64,000 nt of DNA from Granulicella mallensis (lineage in GTDB: Bacteria > Acidobacteriota > Terriglobia > Terriglobales > Acidobacteriaceae): positions 1-64,000 of the forward strand of contig NZ_JACHIO010000002.1 in the NCBI RefSeq assembly GCF_014203225.1. Direction: 5' to 3'. Under the pieces are notes generated by a model. It saw nothing but the letters and a program-made list of their open reading frames with translations, did not search any database and was not told where the DNA came from. Position numbers and translations under genes: made by a program. The first letter of the stretch is position 1; each line of letters starts with the position of its first letter. Shown here piece after piece: positions 24,907 through 34,264 of this stretch.

Positions 24907-27011
24907 CGATCCTGTCATTCTGGAATGAAACCTGGACCGCGGCGGTGGTCAATCATCTCTGGCAGTCGACCGTTGTGGTGCTCATGGCGTGGCTTCTCAC
25001 GCTGGCTCTGCGAAACAATCATGCTAGGACGCGCTACTGGATATGGATGATTGCGTCCCTGAAGTTTCTAGTTCCATTCTCACTTCTTATTGCGGCCGGT
25101 GAATCGCTGCGCGCGAAGATGGCCACTCCTATTCAACAGCCGGCATTCGCAGACATGATGGAGCAGTTCACGCAGCCCTTTGCGCAGACTGCGGCCTCTG
25201 CCACTGCTACTTCTTCCGTTGCCGCTCATGCTGGCACAGCTTCTGCTGCAGCTTTGTCCCACACAGAGGTTTGGCCGGTGATACTGCTTGCAGTCTGGCT
25301 GTGCGGCGCGCTGGCTATCGTGTTTTCCTGGGCACGCAGTTGGTGGAAGGTTCGCACTATCGTCAGTGCTTCTACCCAGACGACGCTGCTGGGCGATTTG
25401 CCTGTTCTCTCCTCTTCCAAGCTGCTTGAGCCTGGTGTCTTCGGCATCGTTCGCCCTGTGCTTCTGTTGCCGAAGGGAATTGATGAACGTCTCACTCCGC
25501 CGCAGTTCGGCACGATCATCGCTCATGAGATGTGCCATATCCGCAGACGCGACAACCTCACTGCGGCCATCCACATGATCGTGGAAACGCTCTTCTGGTT
25601 CCATCCTGCGGTGTGGTGGATCAAGGCTCGGCTGTTGGATGAGCGTGAGCAGGCCTGCGACGAAGCCGTACTGCAGTCGGGTAATGACGCTCCCCTCTAT
25701 GCCGAGAGCATCCTCAATGTCTGCAAGTTCTACGTCGAGTCGCCGCTGGCTTGTGTCTCAGGAATTACCGGGGCGGACCTGAAGCGGCGCATCGTGCGAA
25801 TCATGACCGAGCAGGTAGCGCGGAAACTCGATCTCGGCAGAAAGCTTCTGCTTGGTATCGCTGCAATCGTTGCAGTGACGACGCCGGTTGTCCTTGGCCT
25901 GGTGCATATCAATCATGTGCAAGCCCAGGTCACAACTGAGAATGCAACAGGCAGTGTTGGTACCTGGCAGGGCACCTTGCATGGCGATCGAGATCTCCGG
26001 CTCATTGTGAAGGTCTCGAAGGATGATGGCAAGTTGAAGGCTGTCATGTACAGCATCGATCAGGATGCTCGACCGATGAGCGCTTCTTCTGACGCATTGG
26101 ATGATTCGACTTTCAAGGCTGAGTGGTTCTTCGGAAAATACGCAGGGAAGCTGAGTGCGGATGGTAAATCCATCGTAGGAACCTGGAGCCAGGGGCCCAC
26201 CCCGCGGCCGCTGACTCTGGTGCGTGCGACGACGGAGACAGCGTGGGAGATTCCGGCGTTTGTGCCGAGGAAGGCGATGGCGGTAGATGCCGATCCCTCT
26301 TTTGATGTGGCGACGATTAAACCGAATAACTCCGGGTCTCCAAACGTGCAGGGTATTGGCTTTAACGGTCATGATGCCACCTCAAACAACACGTCTCTGG
26401 TCGATCTGATCTGCTTTGCATACAACCTTCAGGCAAAACAGGTCGTAGGAGCGCCGGATTGGTCGGACAAAGATCGTTACGACATCGTGGCCACAGTAAA
26501 TGTAGAGGGAGATCCGGACTCTAAGCAATTAAGGACTGTATTTCAGAAGCTGCTGGCCGATCGGTTTCAATTGAAGTTCCATCACGACAAGCGAGAGCTC
26601 TCGGCGTTCGTGTTGACGGTTGGAAAGGACGGACCGAAGCTGACTCCAACTCAATTTCCCGGACCTGGGGGAGGCTTCGGGTTGAGGCCAGCTCCTGGGG
26701 GAGTAACCATCCCTGTGGCAAATTTCACAATGACGCAGTTTGCGGACGCCCTGCAAATGCTGGTGGTTGACCGGCCAGTGGTCGATCAGACAGGGCTTTC
26801 AGGAAAGTACGACTTCAACCTTACCTTTGCGCCCGACGAGTCACAATTCAAGGGGCATCCGCCGATCCCGGTTACAAAGGCGCCCGAAGGCGTTGAAGAG
26901 GCGCCAGGATTCTTTGAGGCAATCCAGCAACTTGGGTTGAAACTGGAGGCAAAGAAGACTGCAACCGAGGTGCTTGTCCTCGATCGCATCGAAAAACCTT
27001 CCGCAAACTAG
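24903..27011 (+). CDS. BlaR1-type M56 membrane protease fused to lipocalin-like and TIGR03435 domains
   Basis: A 702-residue integral-membrane signal protease. Residues about 1-335 form the M56 domain: four or so membrane helices (VVVLMAWLLTLAL, VILLAVWLCGALAIV), the zinc motif HEMCH inside IIAHEMCHIRRRDN, and the downstream acidic ligand region DEREQACDEAVL. The last membrane helix (LLLGIAAIVAVTTPVVLGLV) ends near 335. In BlaR1/MecR1 the following extracytoplasmic part is a penicillin-binding sensor; here it is a lipocalin-like domain (VGTWQGTL..) and a full TIGR03435 domain (FDVATIKPNNSGSPN to EKPSAN). I infer that the TIGR03435 part senses a ligand and triggers cleavage of the adjacent BlaI. 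The protease motif looks intact. Confidence 0.88.
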   Translation: MTILSFWNETWTAAVVNHLWQSTVVVLMAWLLTLALRNNHARTRYWIWMIASLKFLVPFSLLIAAGESLRAKMATPIQQPAFADMMEQFTQPFAQTAASATATSSVAAHAGTASAAALSHTEVWPVILLAVWLCGALAIVFSWARSWWKVRTIVSASTQTTLLGDLPVLSSSKLLEPGVFGIVRPVLLLPKGIDERLTPPQFGTIIAHEMCHIRRRDNLTAAIHMIVETLFWFHPAVWWIKARLLDEREQACDEAVLQSGNDAPLYAESILNVCKFYVESPLACVSGITGADLKRRIVRIMTEQVARKLDLGRKLLLGIAAIVAVTTPVVLGLVHINHVQAQVTTENATGSVGTWQGTLHGDRDLRLIVKVSKDDGKLKAVMYSIDQDARPMSASSDALDDSTFKAEWFFGKYAGKLSADGKSIVGTWSQGPTPRPLTLVRATTETAWEIPAFVPRKAMAVDADPSFDVATIKPNNSGSPNVQGIGFNGHDATSNNTSLVDLICFAYNLQAKQVVGAPDWSDKDRYDIVATVNVEGDPDSKQLRTVFQKLLADRFQLKFHHDKRELSAFVLTVGKDGPKLTPTQFPGPGGGFGLRPAPGGVTIPVANFTMTQFADALQMLVVDRPVVDQTGLSGKYDFNLTFAPDESQFKGHPPIPVTKAPEGVEEAPGFFEAIQQLGLKLEAKKTATEVLVLDRIEKPSAN

Positions 27012-27155
27012 CGAGTGGCGATGACATCGTCAGACTTGCTTCGTCTGACGAATATCGAAGTCAAAGTTGGGACCATCTGTGCCATGAGCGAACTCGTTGT
27101 GCACGGGAAAGTAATGTCTAAGCTTATAGCCTGAGTCAAGAAAAGGACCATCAGG

Positions 27156-28151
27156 ATGTTGACCGAACATGCCGGGCACAAGCTATGGGGTCGAAAAAGG
27201 CATTCGATGATTACGTTGGGGTTGATCGTTGTAGCCATACAACTTGTGCCTTCAACCCAAAGCCGCGCACAATTGCCACCGGCTATGCCCTCAACGGAGA
27301 CATCCGGTGGCCAAAAGATTCAATTCGACGTGGCCTCCGTCAAGCAGAACAAATCTGACGACAAGCCGAAGTCTAACTTTCTTCTGGGGCCTGGTGATGT
27401 CTATGCTCCCAATGGAGGCTTGTTCTCGGCGAGCAGTACCCCTTTGATCGTGTACATTGCTTTTGCCTACAAGCTGACCAACAATCAGTTGCAATTTCTC
27501 CGGTCTGGGTTGCCGGACTGGGTTTCATCCGATCGGTTTGATATCCAGGCACGATCGGAAGGCTCTCCCACCAAGGACGAGATGCGCTTGATGATGCGAT
27601 CTCTGCTCGCGGATCGTTTCAAGTTGACGGTCCACAACGAGACTCGGCAGGTTCCCGTGCTCGCCCTTTTACTGTCGAAGCCAGAAAAGATGGGCCCGAG
27701 ACTCCGCCCCCACCCAAACGACTCCTCCTGCTCTACGACACTTGCACCTGAACCAGATCGCGGTTCCAGCGCTGCACCCTCGTCAACGGCCGATGGGTTT
27801 CCCCAGACCTGCGGGGGCCCTGTATTGATTCCGGCGAGCGCCCCCGGCCGCCTAAGCGTCGGCGCGCGCAATGTGACTATAGGATTGATCGCAAGCGCAT
27901 TGCCTGATTGGGGAGCTTTAGGACGGCCTGTTCTGGATCGGACCGGACTGAGTGGAACCTTCGATTTCACGCTTGAGTGGGCTCCTGAAACTCATCATTC
28001 CATGCCATCTGGCATGGACACGCCCTCTGATACGTCAGGACCGACGTTTCTTGAGGCTTTGAAGGAACAACTCGGGCTAAAGCTCGAGGCACAAAAGGGT
28101 CCCGTGGATTTTATTGTTGTCGACCATATTGAACATCTCTTCTTGAACTAA
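27156..28151 (+). CDS. Secreted TIGR03435-family protein (copy 5, divergent)
   Basis: 331 residues, with a hydrophobic export segment MITLGLIVVAIQLVPSTQSRAQ; a start at 27207 would place it at the very N-terminus. The TIGR03435 motifs are FDVASVKQNKSDDKPKS, YIAFAYKLTNNQL, LLADRFKLTVHNETRQVPVLAL, LDRTGLSGTFDFTLEWAPE, LKEQLGLKL and VVDHIEHLFLN. It has an insertion with two Cys (SSCSTTL..TCGGP) between the central and C-terminal motifs and lacks the usual EKPSxN end, so it is the most diverged copy. It is 144 bp after the M56 gene and 39 bp before the TonB-type gene. Confidence 0.86.
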   Translation: MLTEHAGHKLWGRKRHSMITLGLIVVAIQLVPSTQSRAQLPPAMPSTETSGGQKIQFDVASVKQNKSDDKPKSNFLLGPGDVYAPNGGLFSASSTPLIVYIAFAYKLTNNQLQFLRSGLPDWVSSDRFDIQARSEGSPTKDEMRLMMRSLLADRFKLTVHNETRQVPVLALLLSKPEKMGPRLRPHPNDSSCSTTLAPEPDRGSSAAPSSTADGFPQTCGGPVLIPASAPGRLSVGARNVTIGLIASALPDWGALGRPVLDRTGLSGTFDFTLEWAPETHHSMPSGMDTPSDTSGPTFLEALKEQLGLKLEAQKGPVDFIVVDHIEHLFLN

Positions 28152-28190
28152 CGTATAGATCATGAGAGACCTTCGGAGAATGAGCTGCGG

Positions 28191-31100
28191 ATGACGTATT
28201 CGATATTGTCGCAACGAGTGAGCAGATATCTTCGCCTCTTTTGTCTTCTTGCATGTCTATTTACATCCGGTTTAGCTGTAGCGTCGGAGCATCATGGCCA
28301 GGTGACCTTCAATGGTCTGCCGGTCCCGGGTGCGACGATCACGGCTACGCAGGGCAGCAAGAAATTCGTCGCCATCTCCAACGAGCAGGGAAACTACGCT
28401 TTTGCGGATCTTCCGGATGGCTCATGGAAGATTGAAGTTGAGATGTCGTGCTTCTCGCCAGTCGAGCAGGATGTCACGATCTCTTCCAATATGCCGTCCA
28501 TCAAGTGGGAGTTGAAGATGCTTCCGCTCGATCAGATCATCGCGCAGACTAAGATCATTAAAGCGCCACCAGTACCGCCGCCCAGCCCCAGCGCCGCAGC
28601 TGCACCGGGCAAGATTGATGCGCCCAAGCCCGCTGAGAATGCGGTTCTGCCAAAACCGGCCGACTCCTCCAACCAGCAATCCTCTGACGGCTTCCTCGTC
28701 AACGGTAGCGTGAACAATGCGGCGACGTCGCAGTTCACACTCGCCCAGGCATTCGGAAATACGCGCAAGGGATCAAAGAGTCTCTACACGGGTGGGCTTG
28801 TTCTCATCCTGGATAACTCAGCACTCGATGCGCGGCCTTATTCGTTGAGCGGACTGGACACCCCGAAGTCGGCCTACAATACGATCACCGCAGGCCTGAC
28901 CTTTGGCGGCCCGCTGAATATTCCCCACCTGATGCCTCGCGGTCCTAATTTCTTTGTTGCCTACCAACTGACACGCAGCACGACCGCAACGACAGACACC
29001 GGGTTGGTCCCCACAGCGGACCAGCGCGGTGCCACCCCCATTGATCCTGTAGCCCAGGCTCTGTTGGCGCTCTATCCCTTGCCCAATGTGGCGGGAAGTT
29101 CGCTCTACAACTATCAGATTCCGGTCCTCAACAACTCGCATCAGGATGCGCTGCAAACGCGTCTCGATAAGTCCATCGGACATAGGGACGAGGTCTATGG
29201 CAGCTTCGCCTTTCAGAGCATCCGTGCGGACGGCTCCAATCTCTTCGGCTTTCTCGATACAACCGACACGCTGGGCATTAACACGACGCTCAACTGGCAA
29301 CACCGCTTCAATCACAGCCTCTATCTGAATACCGGGTTTCGCTTTAGCCGCTTGAGAACGCAGGTGACGCCTTACTTTGCAAACCGTACCAACATATCCG
29401 GGTTGGCGGGTATCTCGGCCAACACTCCTGCGACTCCTTACGGGAACAACCAGGACCCCACCAACTGGGGTCCTCCGTCCCTTACCTTTTCGAGCGGAAT
29501 CGCCTCGCTCACGGATGCACAGAGTTCCTTCAACCGCAACCGCACCGATGGCATTGCACCCTCCTTGGAGTGGTATCGAGGGCATCATAACTTTACCTTC
29601 GGCACCGACTTCCGCAGGCAGGAGTTCAACTACCTCTCGCAACAAAACCCGCGCGGCTCCTACACTTTTACGGGCGCTGTAACGGGCGTTTCAGACTTCG
29701 CCGATTTCGTTGCCGGCATTCCGGACACGAGCCAGATCGCCTTTGGCAACGCGGATAAATATTTCCGGCAATCCGTCTATGCAATCTACGCGACGGACGA
29801 CTGGAGAATCAGGCCGGACCTCACCCTCAACGTCGGCGTTCGCTGGGAGTATGGCGCGCCCATCACTGAGTTGAAGGGACGGCTCGTCAATCTGGATGTC
29901 GCTTCAGGCTTTTCAGCCGTTGCGCCGGTATTAGGCAGCAGTCCTACCGGCCCGCTGACGGGCCAGAGCTATCCTACTTCGTTGATACGGCCGGACAAGA
30001 GTGGTGTCGAACCTCGTCTTGGGCTTTCATGGCGCCCCATCCCGGGATCTTCCATGGTGGTTCGTGCAGGCTATGGAATCTACCAGGACACGTCGGTCTA
30101 CACAGGGACTGCGCTGCAACTAGCGCAGCAAGCCCCACTCTCAACCAGCCTGAATGTGCAGTACAACAGTGCTACCTGCAGACTGTCGCTCGCTAACGGA
30201 TTTATTCCATGCCCTCCGACGACGGAGGATTCATTCGCCGTCGATCCGAACTTCCGCGTAGGCTACGCGCAGACCTGGCAGGTTGCGGTACAGCGTGACC
30301 TGCCTGCTGCGCTGCAGATGACTGCAACTTATCTCGGGATCAAGGGTGCGCATGGTGTGCAGGAGTTCTTGCCGAACACCTATCCCATCGGCACCGTCAA
30401 TCCATGCCCCTCTTGCCCTCTGGGCTTTGTGTACCGCACCTCCAACGGAAGCTCCACGCGCCAGGCTGGAAGCATTCAACTGCGGCGCAGACTGCGTAGC
30501 GGTTTTACCGCTTCTTTGCAATACACCTTCTCTAAATCGATCGATGACGACTCCGTGCTTGGAGGCCAGGGGCCGGTAGCTGCCGGTGCGGTGAGCCAGG
30601 CCGCGGCGAACGCATCCATAGCGCAGAACTGGCTCGACCTGGACGCAGAGCGTGGGCTTTCGACCTTTGACCAACGGCATCTGCTGAACGCTACATTTCA
30701 GTACACGACCGGCATGGGGCTTGGTGGCGGAACTTTGCTGACCGGATGGCGAGGAAGGGCGTTCAAAGAGTGGACGGTTGTAGGTCAGATCGTTGCAGGC
30801 AGCGGTCTGCCGGAGACACCGATCTATCTCGCAGCCGTACCCGGCACAGGTGTAACGGGCAGCATCCGTCCGGATAGAAGCTCCGAGCCGATCCATGTAG
30901 CAACTGGAGGGCGTTTTCTAAATCCCGCAGCCTATACCGCCCCTCAACCCGGACAATGGGGAGATGCGGGAAGAGACTCTATTACCGGCCCAGGAGAGTT
31001 TACCTTCAACCTTTCACTCGCGCGGACCTTTCGCGTGACCAAGCGTTACAACCTCGATATACGAGTAGATTCCACCAACTTGCTCAATCATGTTGTCTTC

Positions 31101-31235
31101 AGCAGTTGGAATACGATACTGAATCCGGCTACAGGCGCCGTTTCGAATCCGGCCTTGAGTAGTCCTCTCTTTGGGACACCGACTTCTCCCAATCCCATGC
31201 GCAGCCTGCAAACCACCGCGAGATTGAGGTTCTAG
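28191..31235 (+). CDS. TonB-receptor-type outer-membrane barrel with reduced plug
   Basis: A 1014-residue outer-membrane protein. A signal peptide (LRLFCLLACLFTSGLAVA) precedes a carboxypeptidase-regulatory-like domain (GQVTFNGLPVPGATITATQG, GNYAFADLPDGSW), then a Pro/Ala-rich linker near 118-155. A short region leads into the barrel (TAGLTFGGPLNIPHL, FFVAYQLTRS), which ends QTTARLRF. Compared with the receptors at 9467 and 52791, the usual plug segments (LDGxxxN and the GTNxFHG block) are missing or very reduced, so transport through a TonB-gated plug is doubtful. The next gene starts one base after the stop, so both are surely cotranscribed. Role unknown. Confidence 0.8.
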   Translation: MTYSILSQRVSRYLRLFCLLACLFTSGLAVASEHHGQVTFNGLPVPGATITATQGSKKFVAISNEQGNYAFADLPDGSWKIEVEMSCFSPVEQDVTISSNMPSIKWELKMLPLDQIIAQTKIIKAPPVPPPSPSAAAAPGKIDAPKPAENAVLPKPADSSNQQSSDGFLVNGSVNNAATSQFTLAQAFGNTRKGSKSLYTGGLVLILDNSALDARPYSLSGLDTPKSAYNTITAGLTFGGPLNIPHLMPRGPNFFVAYQLTRSTTATTDTGLVPTADQRGATPIDPVAQALLALYPLPNVAGSSLYNYQIPVLNNSHQDALQTRLDKSIGHRDEVYGSFAFQSIRADGSNLFGFLDTTDTLGINTTLNWQHRFNHSLYLNTGFRFSRLRTQVTPYFANRTNISGLAGISANTPATPYGNNQDPTNWGPPSLTFSSGIASLTDAQSSFNRNRTDGIAPSLEWYRGHHNFTFGTDFRRQEFNYLSQQNPRGSYTFTGAVTGVSDFADFVAGIPDTSQIAFGNADKYFRQSVYAIYATDDWRIRPDLTLNVGVRWEYGAPITELKGRLVNLDVASGFSAVAPVLGSSPTGPLTGQSYPTSLIRPDKSGVEPRLGLSWRPIPGSSMVVRAGYGIYQDTSVYTGTALQLAQQAPLSTSLNVQYNSATCRLSLANGFIPCPPTTEDSFAVDPNFRVGYAQTWQVAVQRDLPAALQMTATYLGIKGAHGVQEFLPNTYPIGTVNPCPSCPLGFVYRTSNGSSTRQAGSIQLRRRLRSGFTASLQYTFSKSIDDDSVLGGQGPVAAGAVSQAAANASIAQNWLDLDAERGLSTFDQRHLLNATFQYTTGMGLGGGTLLTGWRGRAFKEWTVVGQIVAGSGLPETPIYLAAVPGTGVTGSIRPDRSSEPIHVATGGRFLNPAAYTAPQPGQWGDAGRDSITGPGEFTFNLSLARTFRVTKRYNLDIRVDSTNLLNHVVFSSWNTILNPATGAVSNPALSSPLFGTPTSPNPMRSLQTTARLRF

Positions 31236-31236
31236 T

Positions 31237-33363
31237 ATGCGATCGATACTCATCACATTCCTTCTCGCGACGGTTGGTTTCAGCACAGGCGCTGGTGCCC
31301 AGACAATCGGCCAGAATAAAGATCCGGAAGCGCCAAACACCTTTACGCTGTCGGTGCGGTCTCAGTTGGTTGTTGAGACGGTTGTCGTCAAAGATAAGCA
31401 GGGCAATCCTGTCCCCGGTCTCACGGCGCAGGATTTCACGCTTACCGAGGACGGCGTGCCGCAGAAGATTCGCTTCTGCGAGCATCAGGTGCTTCCGACG
31501 AACCCTCTTCCGGTCGTACCGGTTCCTGCCGGCAAGGAAGACATCAAGATCTATAACCGGCTTGCTCATACCCAAGTTGCGCCGGAGTCCACCGATAATC
31601 TCAGGTACAAAGACCGCCGCCTTCTCGCGCTCTACTTCGATATGAGCGCCATGCGCCCCGCCGAGCAGTTGCGTGCTCTGAGCGCGGCCGAGAAGTTCGT
31701 TCGCACCCAGTTAACTGAAGTCGACCTTGTCTCGATCCTGCGCTACCAGGGAGGCTCGGTGGATGTGCTGCAAGACTTTACTGCCGATCGAAATAAGCTT
31801 CTCAGCATTTTGGAAACATTGATCGTTGGAGAAGGCCAGGGCTCGGTCGAGTCCGTCGATGACGCCAGCAGTGCCGACACCGGAGCCGCCTTCGGTCAAG
31901 ATGATGGTGAGTTCAATGTCTTCAACACCGACCGCCAGCTCTCCGCGCTGCAGACCGCGGCGAACATGCTGGGCCAGCTAAGCGAGAAAAAATCACTGAT
32001 CTACTTTGCCAGCGGCCTGCGGCTGAATGGCGTCGATAACCAGGCGCAGCTTCATGCCACTGTCGATGCAGCGATCCGCGCAGGCGTTTCGTTCTGGCCC
32101 ATCGACGCGCGTGGCCTCGTTGCGGGAGCTCCACTCGGCGATGCCACGCAGGGCTCGCCCGGCAATCAGGGGATGTACACCGGCGCCGCGGCACTAGCGA
32201 CGACGGGCAACTTTCAGCAGTCGCAAGACACACTCTTCGCGCTCGCCGGCGATACCGGAGGCAAGGCGCTGCTGGATTACAACGACCTGACGAAGGGAAT
32301 CGTACAGGCGCAGCAGGCCATCTCCGACTACTACATCATCGAGTACTACACCTCCAACCCCTCTCTCGACGGCCGCTTCCGCAAGATCAAGGTCACCCTC
32401 AACAAGGATGCCAACGCCAAGCTCGACTACCGGCAGGGATACTTCGCCGGTAAAGTGTTCAGCAAGTTTTCGGTCGCCGACAAGGAGCGCCAACTCGAGG
32501 ATGCCCTCATGCTGGGCGATCCCATCACTGAACTCACTGTCGCGATGGAGATCAATTACTTCCAACTCAATCGTGCGGAGTACTTCGTTCCTATCATGGT
32601 GAAGATTCCCGGGCGTGAACTGGCGCTGGCCAAGCGTGGAGGAGCCGACCATACGCTCATCGACTTTGTCGGAGAGATCAAGGATATCTACGGCGGCATT
32701 ACCGTTGAGAACATGCGTGACAACGTCAACATCAAGCTGAGCGATGCCACTGCCAGCGAGCTTAGCCATCGGCCGATTGAATACGATGGAGGCTATACGC
32801 TGTTGCCCGGCAAATACGCCATCAAGTTCCTGGCTCGTGATGACGAGACGGGAAGAATTGGTACCTATCAGACAAACTTTGTCATTCCAAACCTGAATAA
32901 AGAAGACAAGCGTGTCCCTATCAGCTCTGTAGTTCTAAGCAGCCAGCGCGTCGAGATGAAGGACGCTCTTTATGACGCCGCGAAGAGCAAAGATCAGATC
33001 AAGCAGGCAGCCGTTAATCCGCTGGTACAGGATGGGAAGAAGCTGATTCCGAGCGTAACGCGAGTCTTCAACAGTGGCCGGGAGATGTACGTCTATCTGC
33101 AGGCTTACGAGCAGGCCGCTACAACGCCCAAGCCGCTCGTCGCGTTCGTAAGTTTTTACCGTGACCAGGCAAAGGTCTTTGAGACGCAGCCCATAGCCGT
33201 TACTCCTGCGGCCGGAAGCCACCTGGGCATGGTGCCTCTCAACTTCAGCCTTAGCCTGCCGCCTCAGCTTTCACCTGGTGAATACGATTGTCAGGTGACC
33301 GTACTTGATCCAACAGATATGAAGAGCACGTTCTGGCAGGCTCCTATCAAGATTGTGCAGTAG
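31237..33363 (+). CDS. VWFA-related (TIGR03436-type) secreted protein
   Basis: 708 residues with a signal peptide (ILITFLLATVGFSTGAGAQ). An N-terminal module with VVKDKQGNPVPGLTAQDFTLTEDG is typical of the acidobacterial VWFA-related family. The von Willebrand A domain follows, with LALYFDMSAMRPAEQL; the metal site reads DxSxM instead of the classical DxSxS, as in many family members. It continues with KSLIYFASGLRLNG and FWPIDARGL. The C-terminal 350 residues are beta-rich (YYIIEYYTSNPSLDGRFRKI) and may mediate binding. It is coupled to the upstream barrel gene by a one-base gap, which suggests that the two proteins act together at the cell surface. Confidence 0.87.
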   Translation: MRSILITFLLATVGFSTGAGAQTIGQNKDPEAPNTFTLSVRSQLVVETVVVKDKQGNPVPGLTAQDFTLTEDGVPQKIRFCEHQVLPTNPLPVVPVPAGKEDIKIYNRLAHTQVAPESTDNLRYKDRRLLALYFDMSAMRPAEQLRALSAAEKFVRTQLTEVDLVSILRYQGGSVDVLQDFTADRNKLLSILETLIVGEGQGSVESVDDASSADTGAAFGQDDGEFNVFNTDRQLSALQTAANMLGQLSEKKSLIYFASGLRLNGVDNQAQLHATVDAAIRAGVSFWPIDARGLVAGAPLGDATQGSPGNQGMYTGAAALATTGNFQQSQDTLFALAGDTGGKALLDYNDLTKGIVQAQQAISDYYIIEYYTSNPSLDGRFRKIKVTLNKDANAKLDYRQGYFAGKVFSKFSVADKERQLEDALMLGDPITELTVAMEINYFQLNRAEYFVPIMVKIPGRELALAKRGGADHTLIDFVGEIKDIYGGITVENMRDNVNIKLSDATASELSHRPIEYDGGYTLLPGKYAIKFLARDDETGRIGTYQTNFVIPNLNKEDKRVPISSVVLSSQRVEMKDALYDAAKSKDQIKQAAVNPLVQDGKKLIPSVTRVFNSGREMYVYLQAYEQAATTPKPLVAFVSFYRDQAKVFETQPIAVTPAAGSHLGMVPLNFSLSLPPQLSPGEYDCQVTVLDPTDMKSTFWQAPIKIVQ

Positions 33364-33380
33364 TCATGGTGCGTACGAAT

Positions 33381-33412
33381 CGGAAGGGCTCGGTTTTGAC
33401 CTTGCCCTTCCG
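33381..33412. terminator. Convergent terminator hairpin
   Basis: CGGAAGGGC (33381-33389) pairs with GCCCTTCCG (33404-33412), between the VWFA gene and the convergent marC-type gene. The T-rich trail is poor, so its strength is uncertain. Confidence 0.5.
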
Positions 33413-33437
33413 GTTCTTGCCGCAGCAGAGTGCTTGT

Positions 33438-34127
33438 CTATCTCTTAAGCACAGAGGCAAGCAGTACGGAGAGGCCGTTCCAGGCAATCTGGACGCCAAT
33501 GCTCAACAGGATGAAAGCCACGACTCGTAGGATTCCGTGCGCCGTGGACTCCGAGATCGAAGTTGTGATCTTTGGAGCGTAGGCATAGCAGAGATAGATC
33601 AGCGCGCTGAGAACGATGACTGCCAGAAATATTCCAAGATGGCCCAGCACATTCTTTGAGAGAACTGGATTTGAAGCATGTGCACTGAGTGTCAACATCA
33701 CAACGAGCGTCCCGGGACCTGCCGTCACAGGAAATGTGAACGGGTAGAAGGCTTTTTCTTCGAGGTCCCGCGTCCCAGCGTCGACTTGAGCCTCCATCTC
33801 CGCCTGCTTATTCTTTACGTTTGCATGGGCATCGTTTTCGTTGAGAAGCGACCAACCTATAGCCGCAATGACGATGCCGCCCGAAACCTGCACGATCGGA
33901 AGAGAGACTCCAAAGAAATTGAGGATAGCCGAGCCTACAACCTCGATAACCGAGAGGAAGATGACCGTATTGATAGCTATTTTGCGCGCCAGCGATCGAT
34001 AGACCTCCGGCGGCTCAGGGCCCACGAGACCGACAAAGACCAGGGCCGACCCTAGCGGGTTGATTAACGGGAGCATCGCGCTAAAGGCGAGCAGAAAAAA
34101 AGTCCAGAGCAGCAAGGCGTTCTCCAC
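33438..34127 (-). CDS. MarC-family integral membrane protein
   Basis: 229 residues with about six membrane helices. The sequence FFLLAFSAMLPLINPLGS, IVQVSGGIVIAAIGWSLL and the conserved FPVTAGPGTLVVMLTL are MarC/UPF0056 hallmarks. The family was once tied to multiple-antibiotic resistance and is annotated as a NAAT-type transporter, but its function is unsettled. Translation appears to start at GTG (34127) with no clear ribosome-binding site, so the start is not firm. It is convergent with the VWFA gene and divergent from the hydrolase gene. Confidence 0.88.
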   Translation of the reverse strand: MENALLLWTFFLLAFSAMLPLINPLGSALVFVGLVGPEPPEVYRSLARKIAINTVIFLSVIEVVGSAILNFFGVSLPIVQVSGGIVIAAIGWSLLNENDAHANVKNKQAEMEAQVDAGTRDLEEKAFYPFTFPVTAGPGTLVVMLTLSAHASNPVLSKNVLGHLGIFLAVIVLSALIYLCYAYAPKITTSISESTAHGILRVVAFILLSIGVQIAWNGLSVLLASVLKR

Positions 34128-34264
34128 GAGTGGGGCTTAGTGCATTGTTACGCAGGAATGAGGTTCCGTCGATACATCTTGATATACTGCGAATCAGCTC
34201 GCAGCAGGGATACCACTCCAATCGCATCGCATCCAGTAAATCTTTTGAGAAATAAGGACGGCTC

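Noticed and set aside
24903..27011. Beta-lactam sensing by the BlaR1-type protein
   Set aside because: No penicillin-binding SxxK/SxN/KTG motif set is present in the extracytoplasmic part, and no beta-lactamase gene is nearby.
32871..32885. GACAAACTTTGTC inside the VWFA gene, resembling the 16-bp operator
   Set aside because: The half-sites are spaced by one base instead of two and the site is deep in coding sequence.
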